The notes under the pieces: generated by a model
The model's database searches: none
The model's input: only the letters and a program-made list of their open reading frames with translations
What the model was told of the DNA's origin: nothing
In this document: piece by piece, positions 44,423 to 51,368 of the stretch
Numbering within the stretch: the first letter of the stretch is position 1
Layout of the letters: every line of letters starts with the position of its first letter
Translations under genes and position numbers: made by a program
From: Oscillospiraceae bacterium
Lineage (GTDB): Bacteria > Bacillota > Clostridia > Oscillospirales > Oscillospiraceae
Reading direction: 5' to 3'
DNA length: 51,368 nt
NCBI GenBank assembly: GCA_009778485.1
Contig: WRJQ01000006.1
Span: 1-51,368 of the forward strand

Positions 44423-47400
44423 TTATTTCTCGTACATCTCCTGCTGTTTCAGGAGCATTTCGTACTTCTCGGCCGCTTCATTCTCGGCAGCGGCGAAGAG
44501 TTCTTTTGCGCGCTCGGGGAACGAGCGCGCGAGTGAGCTGTACCTGACTTCGCCCATGATGAAGTCGTTGTAGCTCGCTGATGGGGCTTTGCTGTCAATC
44601 GTCAGCGGGTTCTTGCCTTCGCCGGCCTTGCGCGGGTCGAAACGGAACGTGTGCCAGTAGCCGGCTTCCACGGCGTTCTTCATCTGCTCGATCGACCTGC
44701 CCATGCCAATCCTCAGCCCATGGTTGATGCACGGCGCGTAGGCTATTACGAGCGAGGGCCCGTCGTAGCTCTCGGCTTCCAGCAGGGCGTTGAGGGTCTG
44801 CTGGTAGCTTGCGCCCATGGCGATCTGCGCGACGTAGACATAGCCGTAGGCCATCGCGATTTTTGCCAGGTCCTTTTTCTTGATAGGCTTGCCCGCTGCC
44901 GCGAACTGCGCCACCGCGCCTGTCGGCGTGGACTTCGACGCCTGGCCGCCTGTGTTCGAGTAGACCTCTGTATCGAATACGAACACGTTGATGTTCTCTC
45001 CGGAGGCCAGCACGTGGTCGAGCCCGCCGTATCCGATGTCGTAAGCCCAGCCGTCGCCTCCGAAAACCCAGACAGATGGCTTTACGAAAACGTCTTTTTC
45101 CGCGAGGACGTCGCGGGCTATCGCGCACAGGCCGCAGTTGCACCAGCCGTTTTCCTTGTCCCACATCTCCTCGAAGGACTTCGGGTCTTGGGCTTTCCAG
45201 CCTTCTATCTCCTCGTCGTCAAAGGTCGTCGCCCAGATAAGGGCATCTTCGAACTCCTTCGCGGCGATTTTGGAGGCTTCGGCGTCGTCCTTGGCTTCAA
45301 GCCATTTATTTGCTGTGGCGTACAGCGGACTTTCTTCATTCATCCACTCGTGGGCGAGCATTTTTTGGATGTTGCAGATGAGTTTCTCGCGCCTTTGCTT
45401 GTATGCCACGGCCATGCCGTATCCGAACTCGGCGTTATCCTCGAAAAGGGAGTTAGCCCAGGCCGGGCCATGGCCTTCGGCGTTGGTAGTATACGGCGTG
45501 ACAGGAGCGCTGCCGCCCCAGATCGAGGAGCAGCCGGTCGCGTTGGCGATGAACATCCTGTCGCCGAACAGTTGCGTTATCAGCTTGGCATAAGGCGTCT
45601 CGCCGCAGCCGGCGCAGGCGCCCGGGAACTCGAGCAGAGGTTTCTTGAACTGGGAGCCCTTGACTGTGCTCGCGGCGAAGCCCGTTTCCTTCGCTGTCAC
45701 GTTGTCGATCGCGTAGTCATATATCTCCTGGAGCTGCGCCGTCTCCTCGATGGGAGCCATTACCAGAGCTTTGTTCTTTGCGGGGCATACGTTCGCGCAG
45801 GAGCCGCAGCCCGTGCAGTCGAGGACGGAAGGTATGACAGCGAACTTGTAGGCTTCATTGCCCTTGCCGTTCATCTGAACTGTTTTTGTGCTCTTTGGAG
45901 CTGCAGCGACTTCCGCGTCGTCGAACACGAAGGGGCGGATGACGGAGTGCGGGCAGACGTATGAGCACTGGTTGCACTGGATGCAGTTCTCGGGCACCCA
46001 GCGCGGGGCGTCCACGTTGATGGCGCGTTTTTCGTACTGAGCCGTACCCGCCGGCAGCAAGGAGCCGCATTCGGTGTCGAGGAAGGCTGAGACAGGCAGA
46101 TCGTCGCCGCGCATCAGGTTCATTGTGGTCATTACGTCGCCGACGTATTTTACTACGCTCTCGCGGCCCTTAATATTGCTTGATGCGGCCGCGTCAGGCT
46201 GCGGGTTCTTCCACGATTCGGGCACATCGACCTTTACTACGTTCGCGATGCCTTTATCAACGGCTTGGTTGTTCATGTTGACGACGTCCTCGCCCCTCCT
46301 GCCGTATGTGGCCTGGATCGCGTCCTTCATGTACTTAACGGCGTCGTCGATGGGGAGTATTTCAGAAAGCTTAAAGAACGCGGATTGCAGGATCATGTTC
46401 GTCCTGCTGCCGAGCCCGAGCTCCCTTGCTATGGCGACGGCGTCTACTGTGTAGAGCCGGACGTCGTTATCCGCGATGTACTTCTTCGCGGCGGCAGGCA
46501 GCTTCTCCGTGAACTCGCCGGCGTCCCAGGCGCAGTTCGCGAGGAATACGCCGCCCGGTTTGACGTCCTGCGCCATGTTGAATTTTTCGAGATAGGCCGT
46601 GACATGGCAGGCGACGAAATCAGCTTTCGATACATAATAGGCGGACTTGATAGGGCTGTCGCCGAAGCGCAGGTGGCTGATCGTCACCCCGCCTGACTTA
46701 CGCGAATCGTACTGGAAGTACGCCTGGGCTTTCATGCCGGTGTGGTCGCCGATGATCTTTATAGTATTCTTGTTCGCGCCGACCGTGCCGTCGGAGCCAA
46801 TGCCCCAGAACTTGCAAGATTTGATGTCCTTTGGCGTCGTGTCCGGCTCTTCTTCTATCGGCAGGGAGAGCTTCGTCACATCATCGGTGATGCCGATCGT
46901 GAAGCTGTTTTGCGGTTCGGCTGACTCGAGGTTCCGGAACGCGGCGACTACCGCGCCGGGCGTGGTGTCTTTTGAGGAAAGCCCGTAGCGGCCGCCGTAT
47001 ATCCGCACGCCGGGGATAGCTCCGGTCGAGAGCGTGAGCACGACGTCGAGATAGAGCGGTTCGCCCGCTGAGCCGGGTTCTTTTGTGCGGTCAAGCACGG
47101 CGATGTTTTTGACGGTTTTCGGCAGGGCGGCGATGAACTTGTCGCCGCACCACGGGCGGTAGAGGCGTACTTTGACGAGCCCGGTCTTCTCTCCGCGCGC
47201 GTTGAGGTAGTCCACAACCTCCTCGGCGGTGTCGCATACGCTGCCCATCGCGACGATTACCCTTTCCGCGTCGGGGGCGCCGTAGTAGTTGAATGGTTTG
47301 TAGTCCGTGCCGATTGCGGCGTTGACTTGCTCCATGCATTTTTCGACTATATCCGGCAGCGCTGCGTAGGCGGTGTTGCTCGCCTCCCGCGCCTGGAAGA

Positions 47401-48073
47401 ATATATCGCCGTTTTGCGCCGAGCCTCGCAGCACCGGGTGCGACGGGACATTTGCCCTTTCGCGGAATTTCGCAAGCGCGCCTGCGTCGAGCATCTCAGC
47501 CAGCACGTCGTAATCCCAGGCTTCTATCTTCTGCATTTCGTGAGACGTCCTGAAGCCGTCGAAGAAGTGCAGGAAGGGCATGCTGCCTTTTACCGCCGCA
47601 AGGTGCGCCACTGCGCCGAGGTCCATGACTTCCTGCGGGCTGTTCGAGGCAAGCATCGCGAAGCCTGTCTGGCGGCAGGCCATGACGTCGCTGTGGTCGC
47701 CGAATATGGACAGCGCGTGCGTCGAGAGTGTCCTGGCCGAAACGTGTATCACGGCGGGCATTTGCTCGCCTGCGATTTTGTACATGTTCGGGATCATCAG
47801 GAGCAGGCCTTGCGAGGCGGTGAATGTGCTCGTCATCGCCCCTGTCAGGATCGAGCCGTGCACCGCGCCTGCGGCGCCGCCTTCCGATTGCATTTCGACT
47901 ACTTTGACAGGTTGCCCGAAAATGTTCTTCTGGCCTCCTGCTGCCCATTCGTCGATATATTCCGCCATTGTGGAGGACGGGGTGATCGGGTAGATCGCGG
48001 CTACGTCTGTAAACGCGTACGCTACGTGCGCCGCCGCGTTGTTTCCGTCCATGGTTTTGAGTTTCCGCGCCAT
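44423..48073 (-). CDS. nifJ: Pyruvate:ferredoxin (flavodoxin) oxidoreductase
   Basis: A 1216-residue single-chain PFOR that oxidises pyruvate to acetyl-CoA and CO2 and reduces ferredoxin, a core enzyme of anaerobes. Domain order: pyrimidine-binding domain with YPITPSS, gamma domain, two 4Fe-4S clusters (CIQCNQCSYVCPH and CTGCGSCANVCPAK, about 690-760), the proximal cluster Cys in FPGACAGCGETPY, and the TPP domain with GGDGWAYDIGYGGLDH and NTGGQASKSTPTG. It is slightly longer than the common 1170-1180. The start is ATG 48073 (MARKLKTMDGN); an ATG six bases upstream is possible. It also supplies formate- or acetate-type fermentations with reduced ferredoxin. Confidence 0.97.
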   Translation of the reverse strand: MARKLKTMDGNNAAAHVAYAFTDVAAIYPITPSSTMAEYIDEWAAGGQKNIFGQPVKVVEMQSEGGAAGAVHGSILTGAMTSTFTASQGLLLMIPNMYKIAGEQMPAVIHVSARTLSTHALSIFGDHSDVMACRQTGFAMLASNSPQEVMDLGAVAHLAAVKGSMPFLHFFDGFRTSHEMQKIEAWDYDVLAEMLDAGALAKFRERANVPSHPVLRGSAQNGDIFFQAREASNTAYAALPDIVEKCMEQVNAAIGTDYKPFNYYGAPDAERVIVAMGSVCDTAEEVVDYLNARGEKTGLVKVRLYRPWCGDKFIAALPKTVKNIAVLDRTKEPGSAGEPLYLDVVLTLSTGAIPGVRIYGGRYGLSSKDTTPGAVVAAFRNLESAEPQNSFTIGITDDVTKLSLPIEEEPDTTPKDIKSCKFWGIGSDGTVGANKNTIKIIGDHTGMKAQAYFQYDSRKSGGVTISHLRFGDSPIKSAYYVSKADFVACHVTAYLEKFNMAQDVKPGGVFLANCAWDAGEFTEKLPAAAKKYIADNDVRLYTVDAVAIARELGLGSRTNMILQSAFFKLSEILPIDDAVKYMKDAIQATYGRRGEDVVNMNNQAVDKGIANVVKVDVPESWKNPQPDAAASSNIKGRESVVKYVGDVMTTMNLMRGDDLPVSAFLDTECGSLLPAGTAQYEKRAINVDAPRWVPENCIQCNQCSYVCPHSVIRPFVFDDAEVAAAPKSTKTVQMNGKGNEAYKFAVIPSVLDCTGCGSCANVCPAKNKALVMAPIEETAQLQEIYDYAIDNVTAKETGFAASTVKGSQFKKPLLEFPGACAGCGETPYAKLITQLFGDRMFIANATGCSSIWGGSAPVTPYTTNAEGHGPAWANSLFEDNAEFGYGMAVAYKQRREKLICNIQKMLAHEWMNEESPLYATANKWLEAKDDAEASKIAAKEFEDALIWATTFDDEEIEGWKAQDPKSFEEMWDKENGWCNCGLCAIARDVLAEKDVFVKPSVWVFGGDGWAYDIGYGGLDHVLASGENINVFVFDTEVYSNTGGQASKSTPTGAVAQFAAAGKPIKKKDLAKIAMAYGYVYVAQIAMGASYQQTLNALLEAESYDGPSLVIAYAPCINHGLRIGMGRSIEQMKNAVEAGYWHTFRFDPRKAGEGKNPLTIDSKAPSASYNDFIMGEVRYSSLARSFPERAKELFAAAENEAAEKYEMLLKQQEMYEK

Positions 48074-48126
48074 TAGCATCCAGCCTTTCTTTTTTTGAGT
48101 ACTTTTTTTGGTTATTTTCCAACTAA

Positions 48127-48155
48127 AGTATAACAGTAATCTTGCTCTGTGTAAA
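48127..48155 (-). promoter_or_regulatory. Promoter of nifJ
   Basis: On the minus strand TTTACA (48155-48150), 17 bp, TATACT (48132-48127) with TGT ahead of the -10 box, about 50 bases before the ATG. Confidence 0.75.
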
Positions 48156-48210
48156 TGTTTTTGCGCTAAATATTTGAATATGGCGCTCACCCTGCACAGT
48201 CTATTGGTTA

Positions 48211-48239
48211 TTGTGATAAGCGATGCACGATGGTATAAT
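48211..48239 (+). promoter_or_regulatory. Promoter of comM
   Basis: TTGTGA (48211-48216), 17 bp, TATAAT (48234-48239) with TGG ahead. The -10 box lies in the first arm of a 30-bp palindrome, and a leader of about 235 bases of hairpin repeats follows. Confidence 0.7.
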
Positions 48240-48450
48240 GACCTTGTAAGGTCATTATACCTCATATATGCCGTGGCGCGAGACGCGCCACATGGCAGAT
48301 TATGCCATTCGCTTCGCGATGGCATAATGACCTTGTAAGGTCATTATACATCATATATGCCGCGGCGCGAGACGCGCCACATGGCAGATTATGCCATTCG
48401 CTTCGCGATGGCATAATGACCCTAGCGGGTCATTATACATCATATATGCC
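48232..48450 (+). repeat. 89-bp tandem hairpin array (2.5 copies)
   Basis: Units start at 48232, 48321 and 48410 (period 89). Each full unit holds three palindromes: GGTATAATGACCTT/AAGGTCATTATACC, TGGCGCG-AGA-CGCGCCA, and ATGCCAT...ATGGCAT. The third, partial unit has ACCCTAGCGGGT where the others have ACCTTGTAAGGT, so both sides of the stem changed together. The array separates the nifJ/comM promoters from the comM start. It contains no spacers and is not a CRISPR. Confidence 0.85.
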
Positions 48451-48481
48451 GACCTTATAGCATTGATAGGGGGACATTACT

Positions 48482-50002
48482 GTGGTATCAAAAGTGAGAT
48501 CCCTGGGGCTGGGCGGCATCAGCGGGTACGACGTATCCGTGGAATGCTACCTCTCCGGCGGCTTGCCTTCCTTTGAAATAGTGGGGCTGCCCGACGCGGC
48601 GGTCAAAGAAGCGCGCGAACGCGTAAGGGCCGCTTCCAAGACCTGCGGCATGAGCTTCCCCATCAGCAGGATCACAGTCAACCTCGCGCCCGCGGACAAA
48701 AGAAAAGCGGGCACAGTATACGACCTCCCTGTGCTGCTCGGCATCCTCGCGGCTTCGGGCGCAATCAAGCCATTACGCGACGACGCGGCTTTTTTCGGCG
48801 AGCTCTCGCTATCCGGGGAGCTCCGGCACGTCCCCGGAGCACTGCCGATGGCCCTGCACGCGAGCCGCTCCGGCATCAGGGAACTCTATGTCCCTGCCGA
48901 TAACGCTTGCGAAGCCGCTTATGCCTCAGACGTCGCAGTCTACCCTGTCGGGCATGTCAGCCAGTTAATAAAGCACCTTCGCGGTTCTGTGAAAATTGAA
49001 CCGGTCAGCCCGCGTGAGCCGGCGCCGGCAGAGAATATCGGAAACGATTTTTCCGAAGTAAAGGGTCAGAGCAATGTCAAGCGCGCGCTGGAAGTCGCAG
49101 CGGCGGGCGGGCACAATATCCTGCTCGTCGGCCCGCCCGGAGCGGGCAAGAGCATGCTGGCAAAACGCATACCCACAATCCTGCCTGATATGTCCCGGGA
49201 GGAGATGCTCGAGACTACTGAGATCCACTCCGTCATGGGCTTTACGAACCGCGACAACCCTATCATATCCCAGCGCCCCTTCCGCTCGCCCCACCATACC
49301 GTTTCCGCTCCGGCGATTTCAGGGGGGACTTCCACTCCGAAGCCGGGCGAGATTTCCCTGGCGCACAACGGGGTACTCTTCCTTGACGAGATGCCGGAGT
49401 TCGGGCGCGACGTCCTGGAAGCGCTGCGCCAGCCGCTGGAGGACGGGCGCGTGACAGTATCGCGCGCGATCTCTTCAGTGACGTTCCCCTGCCGCTTCAT
49501 GCTCGTTTGCGCGATGAACCCATGCAAATGCGGATGGTACGGACACCATTCCGGGCGATGCACCTGCAGCGACACCTCGATTTCGAAGTATCACGAGCGG
49601 CTTTCCGGGCCTCTGCTGGATCGCGTGGATATTTTCATAGACACTCCTTCGCTGGAGTACGATGAGCTGCGCGAGCGGCCCGCTTCCGAGAGTTCGGCAA
49701 GCATCCGCTCGCGAGTCAACAAGGCGAGGGACAGGCAGCGGCGCAGGTACAAGGGCAGCGGGTCGGGCTGCAACGCCCATATGGGTTCGAGCCTTCTCGA
49801 GCAGTTTTGCGCGCTATCGCCTGACTGCGAAAAGCTTATGCGCGACGCATTCTCGCGGCTTGCGATGACTGCCCGCTCCTATGACCGAGTGCTGCGCGTC
49901 TCCAGGACGATAGCGGACCTTGATGGTTGCGAAAATATTGAGGTCCGGCATCTCGCCGAGGCGATACAATATAGGTCCAGTGTGCTGTCAGAAAAAATGT
50001 AG
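48482..50002 (+). CDS. comM: ComM/YifB-family Mg-chelatase-like AAA+ ATPase
   Basis: A 506-residue AAA+ protein. The N-terminal Lon-protease-like domain (about 1-170: VSVECYLSGGLPSFEIVGLP, ISRITVNLAPADKRK) is followed by an Mg-chelatase ATPase domain with Walker A GPPGAGKSML (about 217-226), Walker B LFLDEMPEF and sensor region, then a C-terminal domain. ComM is a helicase that promotes branch migration during natural transformation; here the role is inferred. The start is GTG 48482 behind GGGGGA. thiI follows 45 bp downstream and may be co-transcribed. Confidence 0.93.
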   Translation: MVSKVRSLGLGGISGYDVSVECYLSGGLPSFEIVGLPDAAVKEARERVRAASKTCGMSFPISRITVNLAPADKRKAGTVYDLPVLLGILAASGAIKPLRDDAAFFGELSLSGELRHVPGALPMALHASRSGIRELYVPADNACEAAYASDVAVYPVGHVSQLIKHLRGSVKIEPVSPREPAPAENIGNDFSEVKGQSNVKRALEVAAAGGHNILLVGPPGAGKSMLAKRIPTILPDMSREEMLETTEIHSVMGFTNRDNPIISQRPFRSPHHTVSAPAISGGTSTPKPGEISLAHNGVLFLDEMPEFGRDVLEALRQPLEDGRVTVSRAISSVTFPCRFMLVCAMNPCKCGWYGHHSGRCTCSDTSISKYHERLSGPLLDRVDIFIDTPSLEYDELRERPASESSASIRSRVNKARDRQRRRYKGSGSGCNAHMGSSLLEQFCALSPDCEKLMRDAFSRLAMTARSYDRVLRVSRTIADLDGCENIEVRHLAEAIQYRSSVLSEKM

Positions 50003-50047
50003 CGCGACTACCCGGCTCTCCGGGCACTACATTTCCACGAGGTATTT

Positions 50048-51202
50048 ATGAACGACATTATCCTCCTGAAACAGGGCGAACTCGTGCTGAAAGGGCTCAA
50101 CCGCCGTGAGTTCGAGGCGAGGCTTGTCTCGAACCTCAAGCGGAGCCTTGCTCCCATAGGCGAGTTCAACATATACTGCATGCAGTCGACAGTCTATGCC
50201 GAGCCGCAGGGCGAATGCGACATGAGCGCCGCGCTGGAGGCCGCCGGGACAGTCTTCGGCGCTAATGCAGCGCTTCGAGCCGCAGCGTGCGGGAAAGATA
50301 AAGACGCTATCTACGAGACCGCGATTGCCTACCTGGGAGAGCAGTTGGAAGAGGCAAAGTCGTTCAAGGTGGAGTCCAAGCGAGCGGATAAAAACTTCCC
50401 CATGGGTTCGATCGAGCTATCGCAGTATGTCGGAGGATTGCTGCACAGGCGGTACCCGCACCTGAAGCCCGATATGCACAACCCCGATTTGACTGTCAAC
50501 ATAGAGGTACGCGAACTCGCCGCCTATGTGCACGGCCCGCCCTCCCCCGGCGCCGGCGGCTTGCCTGTGGGCACAGGCGGGAAGATGGCGGCTTTGCTTT
50601 CCGGCGGGATTGACAGCCCTGTCGCCGTTTACATGATGGCCAAGCGGGGCGTGAAGGTTGTGCCTGTGCATTTCTTCTCGCACCCCTACACTTCGGAGAT
50701 GTCGAAAGAAAAAGTTCTGACCCTCGCTAAGATTTTAGGCGTTTATTGCGGCGACCTGCGTGTCAGGATAGTCCCCTTCACGCATATTCAAGAAGAAATA
50801 CGCGACAACTGCCCCGAAAGCCTTCTCACGGTAATCATGCGCCGCTTCATGATGCGCATTACGGGCAGTATAGCCGAAGCGGCAAAATGCACGGCGCTCG
50901 TGACGGGCGAGAATCTCGGGCAGGTCGCGAGCCAGACCCCGGAAGCCCTGGCTGTCACGCAGCAGTGCGTGTCGCTGCCTGTGTTCAGGCCGCTGATTGC
51001 GTTTGACAAGAGGGAGATCGTCGACGTAGCCAGGAAGATAGGGACATACGAGACTTCGATACTGCCATACGAGGATTGCTGCACTGTCTTCACTCCGCGC
51101 CGCCCCAAGACGAAGCCTCGCCTCGACGATGTCCTGGAGGCTGAGTCGCGCCTGGACGCGGATGCGCTGGTTGAAGAAGCGATGCTGTTAGTTAGTAGTT
51201 AG
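50048..51202 (+). CDS. thiI: tRNA 4-thiouridine synthase/thiamine sulfurtransferase
   Basis: A 384-residue enzyme that puts sulfur into uridine 8 of tRNA and can serve thiazole synthesis. An N-terminal ferredoxin-like/THUMP region (about 1-165: LKGLNRREFEARL, FKVESKRADKNFP, LTVNIEVRE) precedes the PP-loop ATPase LLSGGIDSPVAVYMMAKRG (about 183-201) and CTALVTGENLGQVASQT (about 281-297). It lacks the C-terminal rhodanese domain of the E. coli protein, as usual in Gram-positives. Its last codons and stop lie in a TTAGTAG tandem repeat. Confidence 0.96.
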   Translation: MNDIILLKQGELVLKGLNRREFEARLVSNLKRSLAPIGEFNIYCMQSTVYAEPQGECDMSAALEAAGTVFGANAALRAAACGKDKDAIYETAIAYLGEQLEEAKSFKVESKRADKNFPMGSIELSQYVGGLLHRRYPHLKPDMHNPDLTVNIEVRELAAYVHGPPSPGAGGLPVGTGGKMAALLSGGIDSPVAVYMMAKRGVKVVPVHFFSHPYTSEMSKEKVLTLAKILGVYCGDLRVRIVPFTHIQEEIRDNCPESLLTVIMRRFMMRITGSIAEAAKCTALVTGENLGQVASQTPEALAVTQQCVSLPVFRPLIAFDKREIVDVARKIGTYETSILPYEDCCTVFTPRRPKTKPRLDDVLEAESRLDADALVEEAMLLVSS

Positions 51203-51212
51203 TAGTTAGTAG
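51187..51212 (+). repeat. TTAGTAG tandem repeat over the thiI stop
   Basis: Three or more copies of TTAGTAG supply the last thiI codons, its stop at 51200-51202 and further in-frame stops. It is a possible slippage site. Confidence 0.6.
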
Positions 51213-51213
51213 T

Positions 51214-51250
51214 TGTCTGTTCAGGTACCCACTACCTCCAGGCGTTACAT
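51214..51250. repeat. Short dispersed repeat, copy e
   Basis: TGTCTGTTCAGGTACCCAC then TACCTCCAGGCGTTACAT, identical to 28874-28910. Confidence 0.8.
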
Positions 51251-51257
51251 TTCATTT

Positions 51258-51368
51258 CTATCGCTCAATGACGCATCCATGCGTCAATTCGCGAGCGCTC
51301 CACATGATTACCTTGTTTATCGAATCGAAGCCTGCTTCGATTCGAAGAGGAGCTGCGATGGAACGAGC
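51258..51368. repeat. Hairpin-rich end region related to palindromic element 2
   Basis: GACGCATCCATGCGTC (51270-51285) is a hairpin with the same GCATCCATGC core as the two in element 2, and the flanks TCGCTC...GCGCTCC also match 9203-9240. A second perfect hairpin, TCGAATCGAAGC-CT-GCTTCGATTCGA, lies at about 51319-51344. No gene is seen before the window ends. Confidence 0.6.

Overview
The window looks like a chromosome segment from an anaerobic, fairly GC-rich Bacillota (class Clostridia or a relative). The basis is RNase Y and RNase J together, an XpaC/TelA pair, S-layer homology domains, a single-chain pyruvate:ferredoxin oxidoreductase, a glycyl radical enzyme, frequent TTG/GTG starts with strong GGAGG sites, and TTGACA/TATAAT promoters. 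The species cannot be named from this sequence.

Layout. 1-2040: the right end of an AT-richer integrated element (excisionase-like protein, tyrosine integrase, a cluster of GGGCAACA iterons) abutting the 3' end of tRNA-Ser(GGA). Upstream of that tRNA lie tandem remnants of tRNA-Ser 5' halves, each broken in the anticodon loop. 2495-5243: rny, a small zinc-ribbon gene and rsmE. 5556-11708: three large catabolic-type enzymes with their own promoters, namely a UroD/MtaA-family protein, a glycyl radical enzyme of the GCVE class, and a solitary xanthine-dehydrogenase-like molybdopterin subunit lacking the usual catalytic Glu. 11776-17635: a leftward run rpe-recR-rnj-arsC-like-fecD-like-fecC-like-methyltransferase. 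17841-21452: a membrane-stress-like set (XpaC, TelA, LemA-like, TPM). 21709-29885: a complete arginine operon argGHCJBDF behind a promoter overlapped by an ARG-box-like site. 29914-38479: an SLH/peptidase M15 protein, a MATE pump, an NMT1-type ABC importer, two tandem MoaF-like proteins divergent from an orphan response regulator, and an unknown protein. 38740-44352: prfB-tgt, an MFS transporter, a metallophosphoesterase and a NYN-domain protein. 44423-51202: nifJ divergent from comM-thiI.

The most unusual layer is intergenic. There are five long palindromic elements of 135-168 bp with different sequences but the same architecture. A short repeat (TGTCTGTTCAGGTACC...) occurs at least six times. 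Hairpins share the core GCATCCATGC. Ahead of comM there is a 2.5-copy, 89-bp tandem array of hairpins whose first palindrome contains the promoter -10 box and whose last copy carries paired, stem-preserving changes. No CRISPR array, rRNA or recognised riboswitch was seen.
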